From positions 6,056,788 to 6,120,787 of the forward strand of contig JABAKD010000010.1 of assembly GCA_012845835.1 (NCBI GenBank): 64,000 nt of DNA. Reading direction: 5' to 3'. Below the pieces are notes generated by a model that did not search any database, was not told where the DNA came from, and saw nothing but the letters and a program-made list of their open reading frames with translations. The translations under genes were made by a program, and so were the position numbers. Shown here in pieces: positions 1 to 9,401 of the stretch; the stretch's first letter is position 1; each line of letters starts with the position of its first letter. Source of the stretch: Undaria pinnatifida (taxonomy: Eukaryota > Sar > Phaeophyceae > Laminariales > Alariaceae).

Positions 1-657
1 TGTCAGAAGGTGTAAGGGGGACAGCAAGCAACTAATACCAGAGATATAACATCCAAGCAACCCTCTTGGGAGTGACCATGGCAGAGCCAGAGGCACCCCT
101 GCATGGCAGTGTAGTCGGTCCCTAGGTCCATATTGCCCCAATACTACTACACTGGTAATTGGTCGGGGGGGGGTTGTATGGTATGGTACGGCATGGTATG
201 GCAGAGTACGCGTATGTTATGGTATGGTATGGTATGGTATGGTATGGTATGGTATGGTATGGTATGGTATGGTATGGTATGGTATGGTATAATATGGTAT
301 GGTATGGTAGGTTAGGGTGTTATTATAGACTAGTATCTGTTCCGTGTACCGAACTAACATATCGATCATCCGGACGCAAGTCCCAAAAATGTAAGATCAC
401 TGTCCGTAGCGAAGTAATATATCGATCGTCGGCACACCAATCCGACAATATAGGGGATACGGACAGACAGACAGACAGACAGACAGTAGGACATATATTC
501 CTTTCTTTACCAAAATACCAGTCGACCCAGTATAAAGATTTACAAACTGACATACCCGGGTAGATACCCGGGTAAATAACAGAGTGCCCCCAATACCCGG
601 GTACCCGGGTACCCCAGAGTGTATCCCATACTAAACATGTTTTTGCAAACAGTGTCC
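1..657. other. Microsatellites and CCCGGG cluster, no gene
   Basis: TATGG array of about 17 units at 218-312, GACA array at 461-486, and four ACCCGGGTA palindromes at 557-614. The predicted peptides here are low-complexity artefacts. Confidence 0.8.
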
Positions 658-795
658 TCTCTTGTAACACACTTCTACCGTAGAGTGTGTCCTTGGATCG
701 GACGGCCACTCGTAATCGTTCGTGTCTACCACCTCCGGTGCTAGCTCCTTGGGTGCCTTCAGTAACGCCGCACTGCCCGACATCAACTCTGCCTA
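658..795 (-). pseudogene. Decayed copy of the last exon of the unknown gene
   Basis: The minus strand reads AELMSGSAALLKAPKELA, matching AELISGRARLKNPKS at the end of the third exon (around 2730-2790). The flanking DNA also matches (AAC-GAT and TCGGAC-GGAC blocks at 690-720 and 2670-2705). The copy lies about 2 kb downstream of the real exon, on the same strand. The copy has no stop at the equivalent of the TAG, so it may preserve an older, longer C-terminus. Confidence 0.5.
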
Positions 796-1989
796 ACTGA
801 CAACATTCTCGTGCATATTATGTGAAAGAGCACAATCATGTGGTGAGATCAGATGTAAATTTCGATGGAGTCGGCATAGAACGAAGGGTTGCGACATTTA
901 AGAAAAAATCCTATTCCTAAATTAGTAATACTAGTTGTAAGTAACAGTTCAAGACACTACTATTAATAATAGTTTATTTTCCATGTTTGAGGGAGACAAT
1001 ATCAGCAACTTTCTCGCGTATGTATTTTTAGGTCTCGCACGAGTGGTTCCGTACGCCATTTATTTTCATCCTTGAGCGTTTGTTTGTATGCGTTTTTCCG
1101 TTTCTTCGCAACATAGCACAAAACTACACAGAGTGTGGCAGGCAGACAACCTACCCGCTGCGGGGCGAAGCTCCTTGCAATCCTAGAACCGAAGCACTAC
1201 TACTGTAGTTGCAAACCACACGGTTACGGTTGGCAGCTTACGCGCTCACGGCCTCCAGGCGGGATCAGAATCAGATCCCAACCCAACCAGAAAAGCCAAC
1301 GCCTTGAATCTACGATAGCCCCGCAATGATAGGGGGTGGGATCAGGGGGTGGGGCGGGATTAGGGTTGGTCAATCAAAAAGGAGGTGCGGTCTATTTGGA
1401 GTTGGCCCGGCAACGCTATTGACCCTCAAACACTGAAACCTTGAAATAACATGTAGCTTGCAGTTTACTGCTGCAGTTCTAACATTGCAAGGAGGTATCG
1501 TCCCCGCTGCAGGGGTTTTCTATAGAATTGCATGGCTTTGGTTAATAGGGACAGCGGGCAACGCCATCTTGGCGGCCCAGTCAAAAATTTACGAGGTTGT
1601 ATGAAGGGATCTGAAGAAGTATCTGAGATGATTGAAATACAGCACAACAATAGACTAATGTATAAAGCTATTTAAAACATATTATAAAAAAAAATGAAAA
1701 TAACATTCCTCCAGCTGTACGAGATCGAAGGTTTTGTCGAAACCTCATCTCTGCAAGCTGTACACGTGTGATACTCCGATCGCGCGTATTACGGGTTGTG
1801 TGTCCTTTTTAAGGATACAGGTCGGCGATACACACGAAAAGGGCTCTGAAGACATACCTGAAAATGTTTTCATTTTCGACGTACTAGGAACGGAGTGAAT
1901 TGCTTAGTTTTATCAGAAGAGGGGCGCGATAAGCAAGAGCTCAAGCATTGTGTATGTGTGTATGTGTGTATGTGTGTATGTGTTTATCA
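796..1989. other. No recognisable gene or element
   Basis: Mostly AT-leaning unique-looking DNA. A TGTATGTG array lies at about 1950-1982. Short ORFs show no family features. Confidence 0.6.
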
Positions 1990-2250
1990 TGCCACGATAG
2001 AGGTATACCTTTTTTTGGCGAAAATGTTTTCTGAATGACGGGGCTCCTTAACCTGGGCAAAATCGTCGGTATTAATAGGTCATTTTGTTTTTGCATGATT
2101 CTCGTCGTGTACCTAGGCCATGGGGATTTTTGTCCGGTAGCAGTTTTTTTTTTTTCTCCAAATCAGTTTTTGGGAGAGGTCTTAAGCTCCCACAAGTTGA
2201 GGGGTAGTATTAAGAAAAAAACGTGGTGCACCTTCATCGTAGCACGCGTC
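1990..2250 (+). mobile_element. MITE family TGCTACGATAG, copy 1
   Basis: Starts TGCCACGATAGAGGTA and ends CACCTTCATCGTAGCACGCG. The body has CTGAATGACGGGGCTCCTTA and GTGTACCTAGGCCATGGGGA, shared with copies at 33.5 and 36.8 kb. Confidence 0.75.
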
Positions 2251-2729
2251 TGATACGGTGTACATTCGAAGGGGGTGATGAGCCGGCAGGATTTTCACGA
2301 CTAACTTAGGTTAGCCAATTAACTGACTTTCGTGGGCGAGTCGGTTGGTGAAGCTAACTGATGGCCAGCCGACTTGCCGAATCAAAATCATGCGAGCGAA
2401 GCGAGCCATATCAGCCCCCACCGGCCGAGGAGGCCCCACCCAGAAAGGAAAGAATTCACCCCGTATTAGACAATCTTCGCACGCATGGACACAAAACAAG
2501 TCGGATAGTCGGCACCTGCGAGAAACGACCAACTATTATTCCGACTTATAACTAGTTGGTAAATAGTTAGTGACTTAAGTTGAGCCAGCTCACAGCTCTA
2601 CCAGCCCCTAACTCAAGACATTTACTTAATTTTCATTATTCGAGAGACGATATCTGCAAGATGCTCGTGCCTAAATCGGACCGGACCGCCAGCCGTAATA
2701 TCGTTCCCGTCTACCACCCCCAGTGTTAG
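2251..2729. other. No gene seen; downstream of the unknown gene
   Basis: Contains repeated TTAGTT/AACTGA and GTCGG short motifs only. A 3' UTR of the unknown gene may extend here from 2730 downwards. Confidence 0.5.
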
Positions 2730-5700
2730 CTAGCTCTTCGGATTCTTCAGTCTTGCCCTGCCAGATATCAACTCCGCGAGTTGCACCGGGTCGTCCGGCA
2801 CTCGTTTGATGTCATCCTGCAAAAAGCCCACAAGATAAAGCCACTTGCACACGGTGGCCCGTCGTAAGTACACGGGGTCCGGAGCAATTCCTTTCTCCGG
2901 GTCTCCTGCATCCATCTTCAGCGGCATGGCATGGCATGGCAGGGGAGACAAAGAGGCAGGCGGGCAGACGGACACAGGGTCAGAGTTGGTGGGGGAGGGG
3001 TTATTTGTTTGGGGGGGGGGGGAAGGGGGTACTTATTCTTTTGCGTGCCTTAGTCAGTTAAACGTTTGACCACGTATCTTTTTCGAAACGGGGCGCCCCC
3101 TTGCCACTCTTAGTAGAGACAAGTGTCCAACAGCAGTTGCGGGGGGTGACGTATTCATTTGTTGCTTGCCTCAAGTGCTGTTTTGGCCATGAACCAGCAC
3201 CCCTTTTGAGATGGGGGGAAGGGAAGATAAGGACCGGTCGCCCCGGTGGCGTATCAGGTTATCCTCGAGCCTGGTATAGGTCAGTTCCGTGAGTTCGAAT
3301 CCCCCCGAGTGCGTACTCGTATAAATTCGTAGGGACTTTTTTCTTGTGCACAAATGGACTTGCGGAAAGCGCGAGAGCGTGAGTTAGCAACACTCGATGA
3401 ACAATCGACGAGCAGTGGGATTGCTGAACCCTATGCGCGATAAAAATTGAAGGCAAGAACCGGGGAGGAGAAGGGATGACACCTGTGACCACGGCTTGTC
3501 CAGAAGCTGGAGAGTGAAAGTGTGCAAGAAAAAAAAAAAAAAGGTCATTGAATCTTGTACCACGGCTCTGCTGTACAGTAGCACGTTTCTGACTCTAATT
3601 TGAAGTAATTTGCCCCCCAAGGGGTGTGCAGTCCCAAAAAAGTAAACAGAGGTGTGGGCTACGACAGAGGTAGCACTACTAAAATAGCTTTCCGCAGTTC
3701 AGAAACCCATCCCGTCGCTAACAAAAATGGTGGAAAAAAAGCGTCATCAATATCGTTGCACGCCTCCATACTGTAGCACTCCATCAACTCACCCTCTTCG
3801 ACTCCCCGCCGTACACCTGTTCCACGATCACCTCAAGTCCTTCAAGCATATCCGGGTCCTCCGGAAAATCTGCCTCCAACGCCTGTACCAAACCCTCGGC
3901 GGTCTTCAGGTCCGGGGGAAACCGCCCCGGAAACGCCCTCGCCCACCCCCGCCTTACCCCTGGAAGTGCCCCCTCGCCCTCGCCACCGGTGTCCGCACCA
4001 CCGGTGGCATTTTCATCTTCAGCCCTGTAACCCTGATACACTGCCATAATCGCGTTAACCTCCTCCCAACTGGCCTCGCCTTGCATAAAGTCCACCAAAA
4101 AGCGGTACCGCGCAAAATCGGATGAGAGGTCAGTCTGCATATTTCGCACCATGCCCGTGGTTAATCGAAACGTGCTGCCGTACGCAGCATCTGCGGCGGT
4201 AGCGGTGGCGACGGCGATATCTGACTCGGAATTCTCCGATTCGGCATTATCCAACTCGGTACTATCCGATTCGGTAGAGGAAGAGCTGGTCGGGGCCTTG
4301 GTGCTGCAGCCACTCGTCTCCGCCCCCATCTTCTCCATCAAGAAGTCCGACACGAGGTTGGCGATGTCCCACGGACCGACAAACGCGTCTCCCATGTCAA
4401 ACTTCTCCATGTTGGTTCCCACATCGAGAATGAGGGTGGTCATGTCCGCGTCGCTCTGTGGGCCGCCGCCCGTCAGCAGCACGAACAAGCACACACGTGC
4501 GCGGTAGAATGGAGCGGGGGGCGTGGGGGGCAGGAGAAAAAGTGCGCATCACGTTTTGAGGAAAAACTATGAAGAGTTGATACTTATAATAAGAGTGCGG
4601 CAATTTCCGCCTACAGCCTTGAAGCAGAACAGCAGCTGCCGATGGCAAATTCCCGAGGAATAAAAAAGTTGATGTCCGTACAGAAGACACATCTGCGTCA
4701 CTGAAACGCAAATCACATAAGCGCTGCTTGAAAAGAAAGGTGGGCTGCTGCGGCAGCACGACAAACGCACCCGGTAAAACAAAACAAACAAAAAAATCAT
4801 AATATATTAGCTCTTGCACACAACAGCACACGTACAGCAGTACTGATCGAGCGACAAGACACGGGAAGCGGCACGAGGTAAAAAAGGCCAACCGACGCAA
4901 TCAGGGGGCAGTGCAGTCACGGACGTCACGAGTACAAGCGTGTTTTAACTCCCCTCAAAGAGCCCCACTCACGTTTTGGGGGAATCCACGTTTTTTCTTT
5001 GTAATCATCACTTCTACTTTCCAGCTAAAAACTCACAAGAGTGCTTACTCTCAGCGACCTTCTGGACAAGCGGCGGTCACAGGTGTTTTCCCTTCTCCCC
5101 TCCAGTACGTGCCTTCATTTTTATCGCACATAGGGTTCACCATGTTCCCACTTTTCATTTTAATCTATTAATAGTCCGTTCGCATCGACTTGAAATCACC
5201 AACTCGCGCCTCCGTACTTTCGGCCTGTGTCAATTCGGAAGAAAGAGTCCCTTGCGGGACTAGAACCCACGACATCGACCGCCACAGTTACGCGCCTTAC
5301 TACTGACATTGAACCACCGGGGACGCCGGCAGACCTAGTACGGGGTCTGTTTTGCGGTGCAGTAGTAATGGTTCCTCTATAATGCCGGTTGAGTAGTGCC
5401 GGTTGCCCGCTATAGTGCCTATGGAATCGGCTGCCACCGACGGAAACAACGGGCAGTGGCCGTACGCGGAGTAGTGCCGGTTGCCGCTATGGTGCCGGCA
5501 TTTCCCTCTATAGTGCACACATCGGCACTATAGAGGGACCAATACTGCAGCCAAACTTTTGGGGGGGAGGTCGGCACACTAATTCCGAGTGGCTTTTCCC
5601 CCCCCAAAAGGGTGCAATTCTAAAGGGATTAATTAAATTAACCCTGTTACCACCGCAGTCCCGACATACAGACAAAACACCTTGAATCAGACTAATGAAG

Positions 5701-5907
5701 AGACAATTTGGGGTGTGGAAAAGGGTTAATGGTCACCTGCTGTACGGTCGCGAGGTAGAGCCTAGCGACCTCTTCCCCGATGCTCTTGTGACACTCTTGG
5801 GGCAGCCACTCGTCGTCGAGGTGTTGGCAGATCGATTCTGACAGAAAAGAGGCGTACTCGTCAGCGGCTTCGGATGGCGGTAGCATCACTCCCCCGTCGA
5901 CCGACTG
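2730..5907 (-). CDS. Unknown conserved-looking gene, at least 3 exons
   Basis: I do not recognise this protein. Three minus-strand segments read as exons of one gene: 5907-5737, 4455-3793 and 2915-2730 (TAG stop at 2732-2730). Donors read CAG/GTGACC and AGG/GTGAGT; acceptors read CTCAG, CACAG and GAAG. Each segment is an exact multiple of three (171, 663, 186 bp) and all joins are phase 0. The frame gives about 339 residues, or about 332 from the ATG inside the first segment (MLPPSEAADEY). The product is acidic and soluble-looking. Segment 1 reads EYASFLSESICQHLDDEWL; segment 2 has a Ser/Glu/Asp-rich linker (TESDSTELDNAESENSES), then a helical part (DFARYRFLVDFMQGEASWEE) and a Gly/Glu linker; segment 3 contains RATVCKWLYLVGFLQDD. 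Segment 1 opens on a CAGCAG tandem acceptor, so exons may exist upstream. The second intron contains a SINE (3234-3542). Decayed copies of segments 1 and 3 lie nearby. No function is proposed. Confidence 0.6.
2990..3165 (+). repeat. Dispersed G-tract repeat fragment
   Basis: A 12 G tract at 3012-3023, then GTGCCTTAGTCAGTTAAACG, TTTGACCACGTATC and CGAAACGGGGCGCC, the end block of the CCCTCGCATCCCT repeat. Located in an intron of the unknown gene. Confidence 0.5.
3234..3542 (+). mobile_element. SINE family 1, full-length copy with tRNA-like head
   Basis: The head (3234-3310) carries a pol III A-box-like TGGCGTATCAGG and a B-box GAGTTCGAATCC as in tRNA genes. The body includes GACTTTTTTCTTGTGCAC, the TTAGCAACACTCGATGA block, GATAAAAATTGAAGGCAAGA and CACAGGTGTC (reverse strand), and it ends in a 14-16 A tail. 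It lies in an intron of the unknown gene. Confidence 0.85.
4989..5324 (-). mobile_element. SINE family 1b: same tail, different tRNA-like head
   Basis: Reading from 5324, the head GTCCCCGGTGGTTCAATGTC with GGGTTCTAGTCCC (B-box) differs from the family 1 head. The tail (GCGATAAAAATGAAGGCACG, CACCTGTGACC, TTGTCCAGAAGG) is the shared core. An extra 45 bp (CTGAGAGTAAGCACTCTTGT) lies between tail core and A-rich end. Confidence 0.75.
5360..5547. mobile_element. MITE with CAGTA ends, variant copy
   Basis: Left CAGTAGTAATGGTTCCTCTA and right GCACTATAGAGGGACCAATA are inverted repeats. The interior has several TAGTGCCGGTTG units. Confidence 0.6.
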
Positions 5908-6146
5908 CTGAGCGGAACACTGGTTCGAGAGAACGGCAAAACACAAACAAGAAAAAAAAACAGGAGTTGCACTTTAAACGTTTGCGTTTATTCAACAACG
6001 ACAAAGTGGGGCCACATATGGGCCATGCCGGTAAGAAAGAGGTTAGCCTATAGGAGTGGAACATTGGCGCGAGAACGAAAAAATATATCAAAATAACGGG
6101 AGTTGCACTTCATGTATCGGCGTTTTCCGACAGTGACAAAGTGAGC

Positions 6147-6360
6147 AGATTGGTTCGGAGAGGAATGAGGCGTACGGAGCACTGGTTGGCGAAACCGTCA
6201 AACACAAAAAAAACAGCACTTGCGCTTTAAACGTTGGTGTTGATCGACTAGCGGGGGGGGAGGGGGGGGGGGGGTGCACTCATCGGTGTCTTCTGCAGGC
6301 AGTAGCGGCACTACGCTCCCGTCGACCGACTTCTGAGTGGAACACTGGTTCGAGAGAACG
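6147..6360 (-). pseudogene. Two decayed copies of exon 1 of the unknown gene in a local tandem repeat
   Basis: At 6360-6277 the acceptor region and start of the 5907-5737 exon recur (KSVDGSVVPLLPAED against QSVDGGVMLPPSEAAD). At 6190-6147 the middle recurs (YASFLSEPICS against YASFLSESICQ), with about 60 bp missing between the acceptor-side sequence and this part. Both sit in a tandem array at 5880-6470 whose intronic spacer repeats a block starting AACAGGAGTTGCACTTTAAA. The copies lack proper exon boundaries, so they look dead. Confidence 0.55.
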
Positions 6361-6651
6361 GTGGACACCAAAAGAACAGGAGTTGCAATTTAAAAAGTCC
6401 GCGCATTCTTCAACAACGCCAGAGTGGAACACTGGTGAAACGGCCAACACAGAGAACAGGGAAACCTTATCATACGTGCACACCGGGCACGCAAATAAAA
6501 CTCCGGACACCCCCTTCACGTCGTAGTGCGTGCCGTATTAAGTGTAACTTGCGTTTGGCTGTAGTCATTTCGGTGGAAAATCGCCGATTTTGGTGCCTCG
6601 GGTCGGCGTGAGAAAAGCAAAGCTTGTTGGGCCCTCCCGGCGGGTAATTAC

Positions 6652-6872
6652 CAGGGCTTCTCTCACGGGTCATGACCCGGCACGCGGGTCGGGTCAGGTC
6701 AGGAAGCTTGAAAAAATATCACGGGTCGAGGCGGGTCGGGGTAGGAGATGTTCGATATGTCACGGGTTGGGTTGGGTTGGGTCGGGTCGGGGCTTTGTCG
6801 AGTATGACACGTCGGGGCGGGTCACCATGACCCGATCCGACCCACGAGGAGTGATCCTACCCCTGGTAAGCC
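6652..6872 (+). mobile_element. hAT-like GGGTC element, copy a
   Basis: Begins CAGGGCTTCTCTCACGGGTC and ends GGTAAGCC (reverse complement GGCTTACC). Flanked by GTAATTAC (6644-6651) and CCAATTAC (6871-6878). A homologous locus at 16500-16750 lacks the insert. The interior is rich in GGGTCGGGT and GGGTTGGGTT. Confidence 0.75.
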
Positions 6873-7239
6873 AATTACACACCCTGCGTCAGGTCAAAGA
6901 GCTCAAACCCGGGTGGGATCGGGCCTGGGTGGAATGAGGGTATCGAGCGGAAGCAGGGCGAAGGCGTGCAAAGTTAAAAGTTTTGTTTGCATCCCCGGTT
7001 GCATTTTGGTGTCGTCACGAAAGAACGGGAATTGCACATTAAACGTCCCCGTTTCAATTACAGTGAGCATTTCGGTGTTGTCACAGAGAACAGGAATTGC
7101 ACAAGAAACGTCCCCGTTTCTACTACGTAAAGCAGCAGCGCCAGACGTTGGGGGAGGGGCCGGCAGAGAACGGTCGTGAGCTGATGCCGCCGTGCGTTCA
7201 CTTTGATGCCTACAAGTAGCCGCGGTTTCACTTGATGCT

Positions 7240-7266
7240 GAAACGTACCTGGTACCAGGTAACCCT
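7240..7266. other. Palindrome ACCTGGTACCAGGT, site 1 of 3
   Basis: Perfect 14 bp palindrome at 7247-7260. The same 14-mer recurs at 17851-17864 (extended to 18 bp) and 43704-43717. Confidence 0.8.
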
Positions 7267-7593
7267 GCTTGGTCGGTTACTTCACTTGATGACAGTACGT
7301 AGCCGTGATTTCACTTCACGCCAATACGGCCTACGAAAGCAGGTCATCTGAATAGCATGACAGCCTTTCATCAGGCTGGGAGCGAATGAAGCATTAGAAC
7401 GTGCAATGCACACATGCACACCGATAGGCAGAAAGCGTACCACTAGCATTGGCATCGTACACATGCACACCGGTATAAAGAATCGCATGCCTGCACTCTG
7501 TTGGCACGGCGCGATGGGGGAAACAACGAGACGAGCACAGCCCGCGGAGAAAGCGGGGGGGGGGGGGGGGGGGGCGTGCTCCCAAGACCGATA

Positions 7594-7786
7594 CAGTAGG
7601 GGTCCCCCAACAACCCGGTATTCCCATATAAGGCGGTATCCCGATAGAAGGCGGTCAAAATCGCTTGGCGCGGCTGGAGAACTGTGCACACCAACAATAG
7701 CCTGGAATTAATAAGGCGGCTTCCCCTTACAGGGCGGTCATGTTGCTCTGGCACACTACTCACTGCCTCACTGTGGGACCCCTACT
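7594..7786. mobile_element. MITE family CAGTAGGGGTCC, copy 1
   Basis: CAGTAGGGGTCCCCCAA at the left, GTGGGACCCCTACT at the right. The interior has ATAAGGCGGTATCCCGATA and TCAAAATCGCTTGGCGCG. A SINE tail abuts the right end. Confidence 0.75.
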
Positions 7787-7787
7787 T

Positions 7788-8111
7788 TTTTTTCTCTTTT
7801 TTCTTTTTTTTTCACACATATACTTTCCAGCATCTGGACAAGCCGTGGTCACAGGTGTCGTCCCTTCTCCCCCCCGGGTTCTTGCCTTCCATTTTTTTTT
7901 ATCGCGCATAGGGTTCATCAATCCCACTGCTCGTCGATTTTTCATCGAGTGTTGCCAACTCAAGCTCTCGCGCTTTCCGCAAGTCCATTTGTGCACAAGA
8001 GAAAAAGTCCCTACGAATTATGTACGAGTACGCACTCGGGGGGATTCGAACTCACGAAACTGACCTATGCCAGGCTCGAGGATAACCTGATACGCCACCT
8101 GGGGCGACCGG
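7788..8111 (-). mobile_element. SINE family 1, full-length copy
   Basis: Reverse complement of the 3234-3542 SINE: T-rich tail at 7788-7812, tRNA-like head at about 8035-8111 with TTCGAAC. Its tail abuts the end of a CAGTAGGGGTCC MITE (7594-7786). Confidence 0.85.
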
Positions 8112-8674
8112 CGTCTGCACAGCCCCGTCACCTCCAGCTGTACGATACCATCGTCTCCAACAAAGCATAACAACTTTTTCCGGCAGCACACTCTGTCAAC
8201 TTTCCACAACAGGCTGTAACAGCTTCGACGGCACACACTCTTGTCGATGTAACGCTCAACAAACGCTCAACGGTTGCCCGCTGAGACGAGGTCAAAAGAC
8301 GGAAAAAAAAAAAAAAGTCAACTTCCGAGCCTGTCGAGGATCGAGGACCTCGCCGAACACGGCCTTCAACGCATGCATGCCACTGACCAGCACATAGCGA
8401 TGCGGTATATGCGGTTGGTGTGTTTCACTAAGACCCTAGGTCGCTCTGCTTGGAAAGACTCACAGAATATTAAGCTTCCATGGTAGCACCATCTGCCTCT
8501 AGCTTCATTGGAAGTCATGTGTGTGCAAGCGCCAAACACTATCACTACGACAAAAAAAAAGTCAATGCGATCCCGTAAGCGAACCAAACGGGGAGGCACA
8601 GGGCCATCAAACGCGGGGCACAGGGCCAACTGTAACAACCACCTGCCCCCTAACCTTTGCTCTGCTGTCCCACC
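8112..8674. other. Nothing recognised between a SINE and LTR element 1
   Basis: Contains an A14 run at 8306-8319 that might end a decayed retroposon. No gene features. Confidence 0.5.
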
Positions 8675-8941
8675 TGTACCGACTCGCGCGACCACGGGCC
8701 CGATGGTATCAGCTCCGAGGACTTCCCCTCGCAGGCTCGGAGTGCGTTTGTCCACAATGCAATAGTTCGGTCGTTATCGCACGGGGAAGTGACATGCCAT
8801 CGGCCATTGACCTTCCCGTTCGTATCTCAACATCTCAAGAGCTCACAAGAAACGCCAATAATGACAATTGAATTCCCTGACAAAATGTATCCAACAATTC
8901 TATGTAAGATAAAATGTCCAATGATACGACCACAGCGTACA
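8675..8941 (-). repeat. 3' LTR of retrotransposon 1
   Basis: TGTAC...GTACA, 267 bp, roughly 95 percent identical by eye to 12060-12326. A polypurine tract abuts it on the internal side. Confidence 0.88.
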
Positions 8942-9401
8942 GATTCCCCCAAAAGCCCATCTCGGGCTACCAACCACAAGTTGGCTCAGACCGAGTAGCT
9001 TTGATAAACATAGCTGTCCGTACGTTGGGCAATGGCCAAATCCAACACATCCCGGTCATTTTCACCACGACCTAAGATCTACCACGTTTACTGACCGTGA
9101 ACAACGATTGCTCAGCAGCCGCGTGATCACCAATGCATCTTCAAGCAAACAACGCACCACGCGTCACACCTCCAATTGCGCATGCAACTTGCCGAAAACC
9201 CAGACCACATAAGGAATTTGTATTCCCCAACACAATAGCCACCCCTGTAAAACGGAAGAATCAACCCCGGACATGCTCTGTCCACACACAGCCTCGGCGA
9301 TGAACCGCCAGCTGTGGCTGCGCCAGGTGCTATCAGCGCCCGGCGCTGAAATTTCAAGTAAAAAAAAAACTCGAAATTCAACATTTCGATCAAACCGAAA
9401 A

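Larger units (their letters stand above)
5908..7115. repeat. Imperfect tandem array with AACAGGAGTTGCAC spacer
   Basis: A block of about 60-70 bp (AACRGGARTTGCAC, TTAAACGTYNSCG, then ACARTGACAAAG) occurs near 5950-6020, 6095-6145, 6205-6245, 6375-6430, 7025-7065 and 7085-7125. The first four copies alternate with exon-1 relics of the unknown gene. A hAT-like insertion (6652-6872) separates the last two. A poly-G tract lies at about 6248-6274. Confidence 0.6.

Noticed and set aside
133-563. ORFs over the TATGG array
   Set aside because: They are translations of a pentamer repeat (VWYGM repeats); a pentamer is open in several frames by chance.
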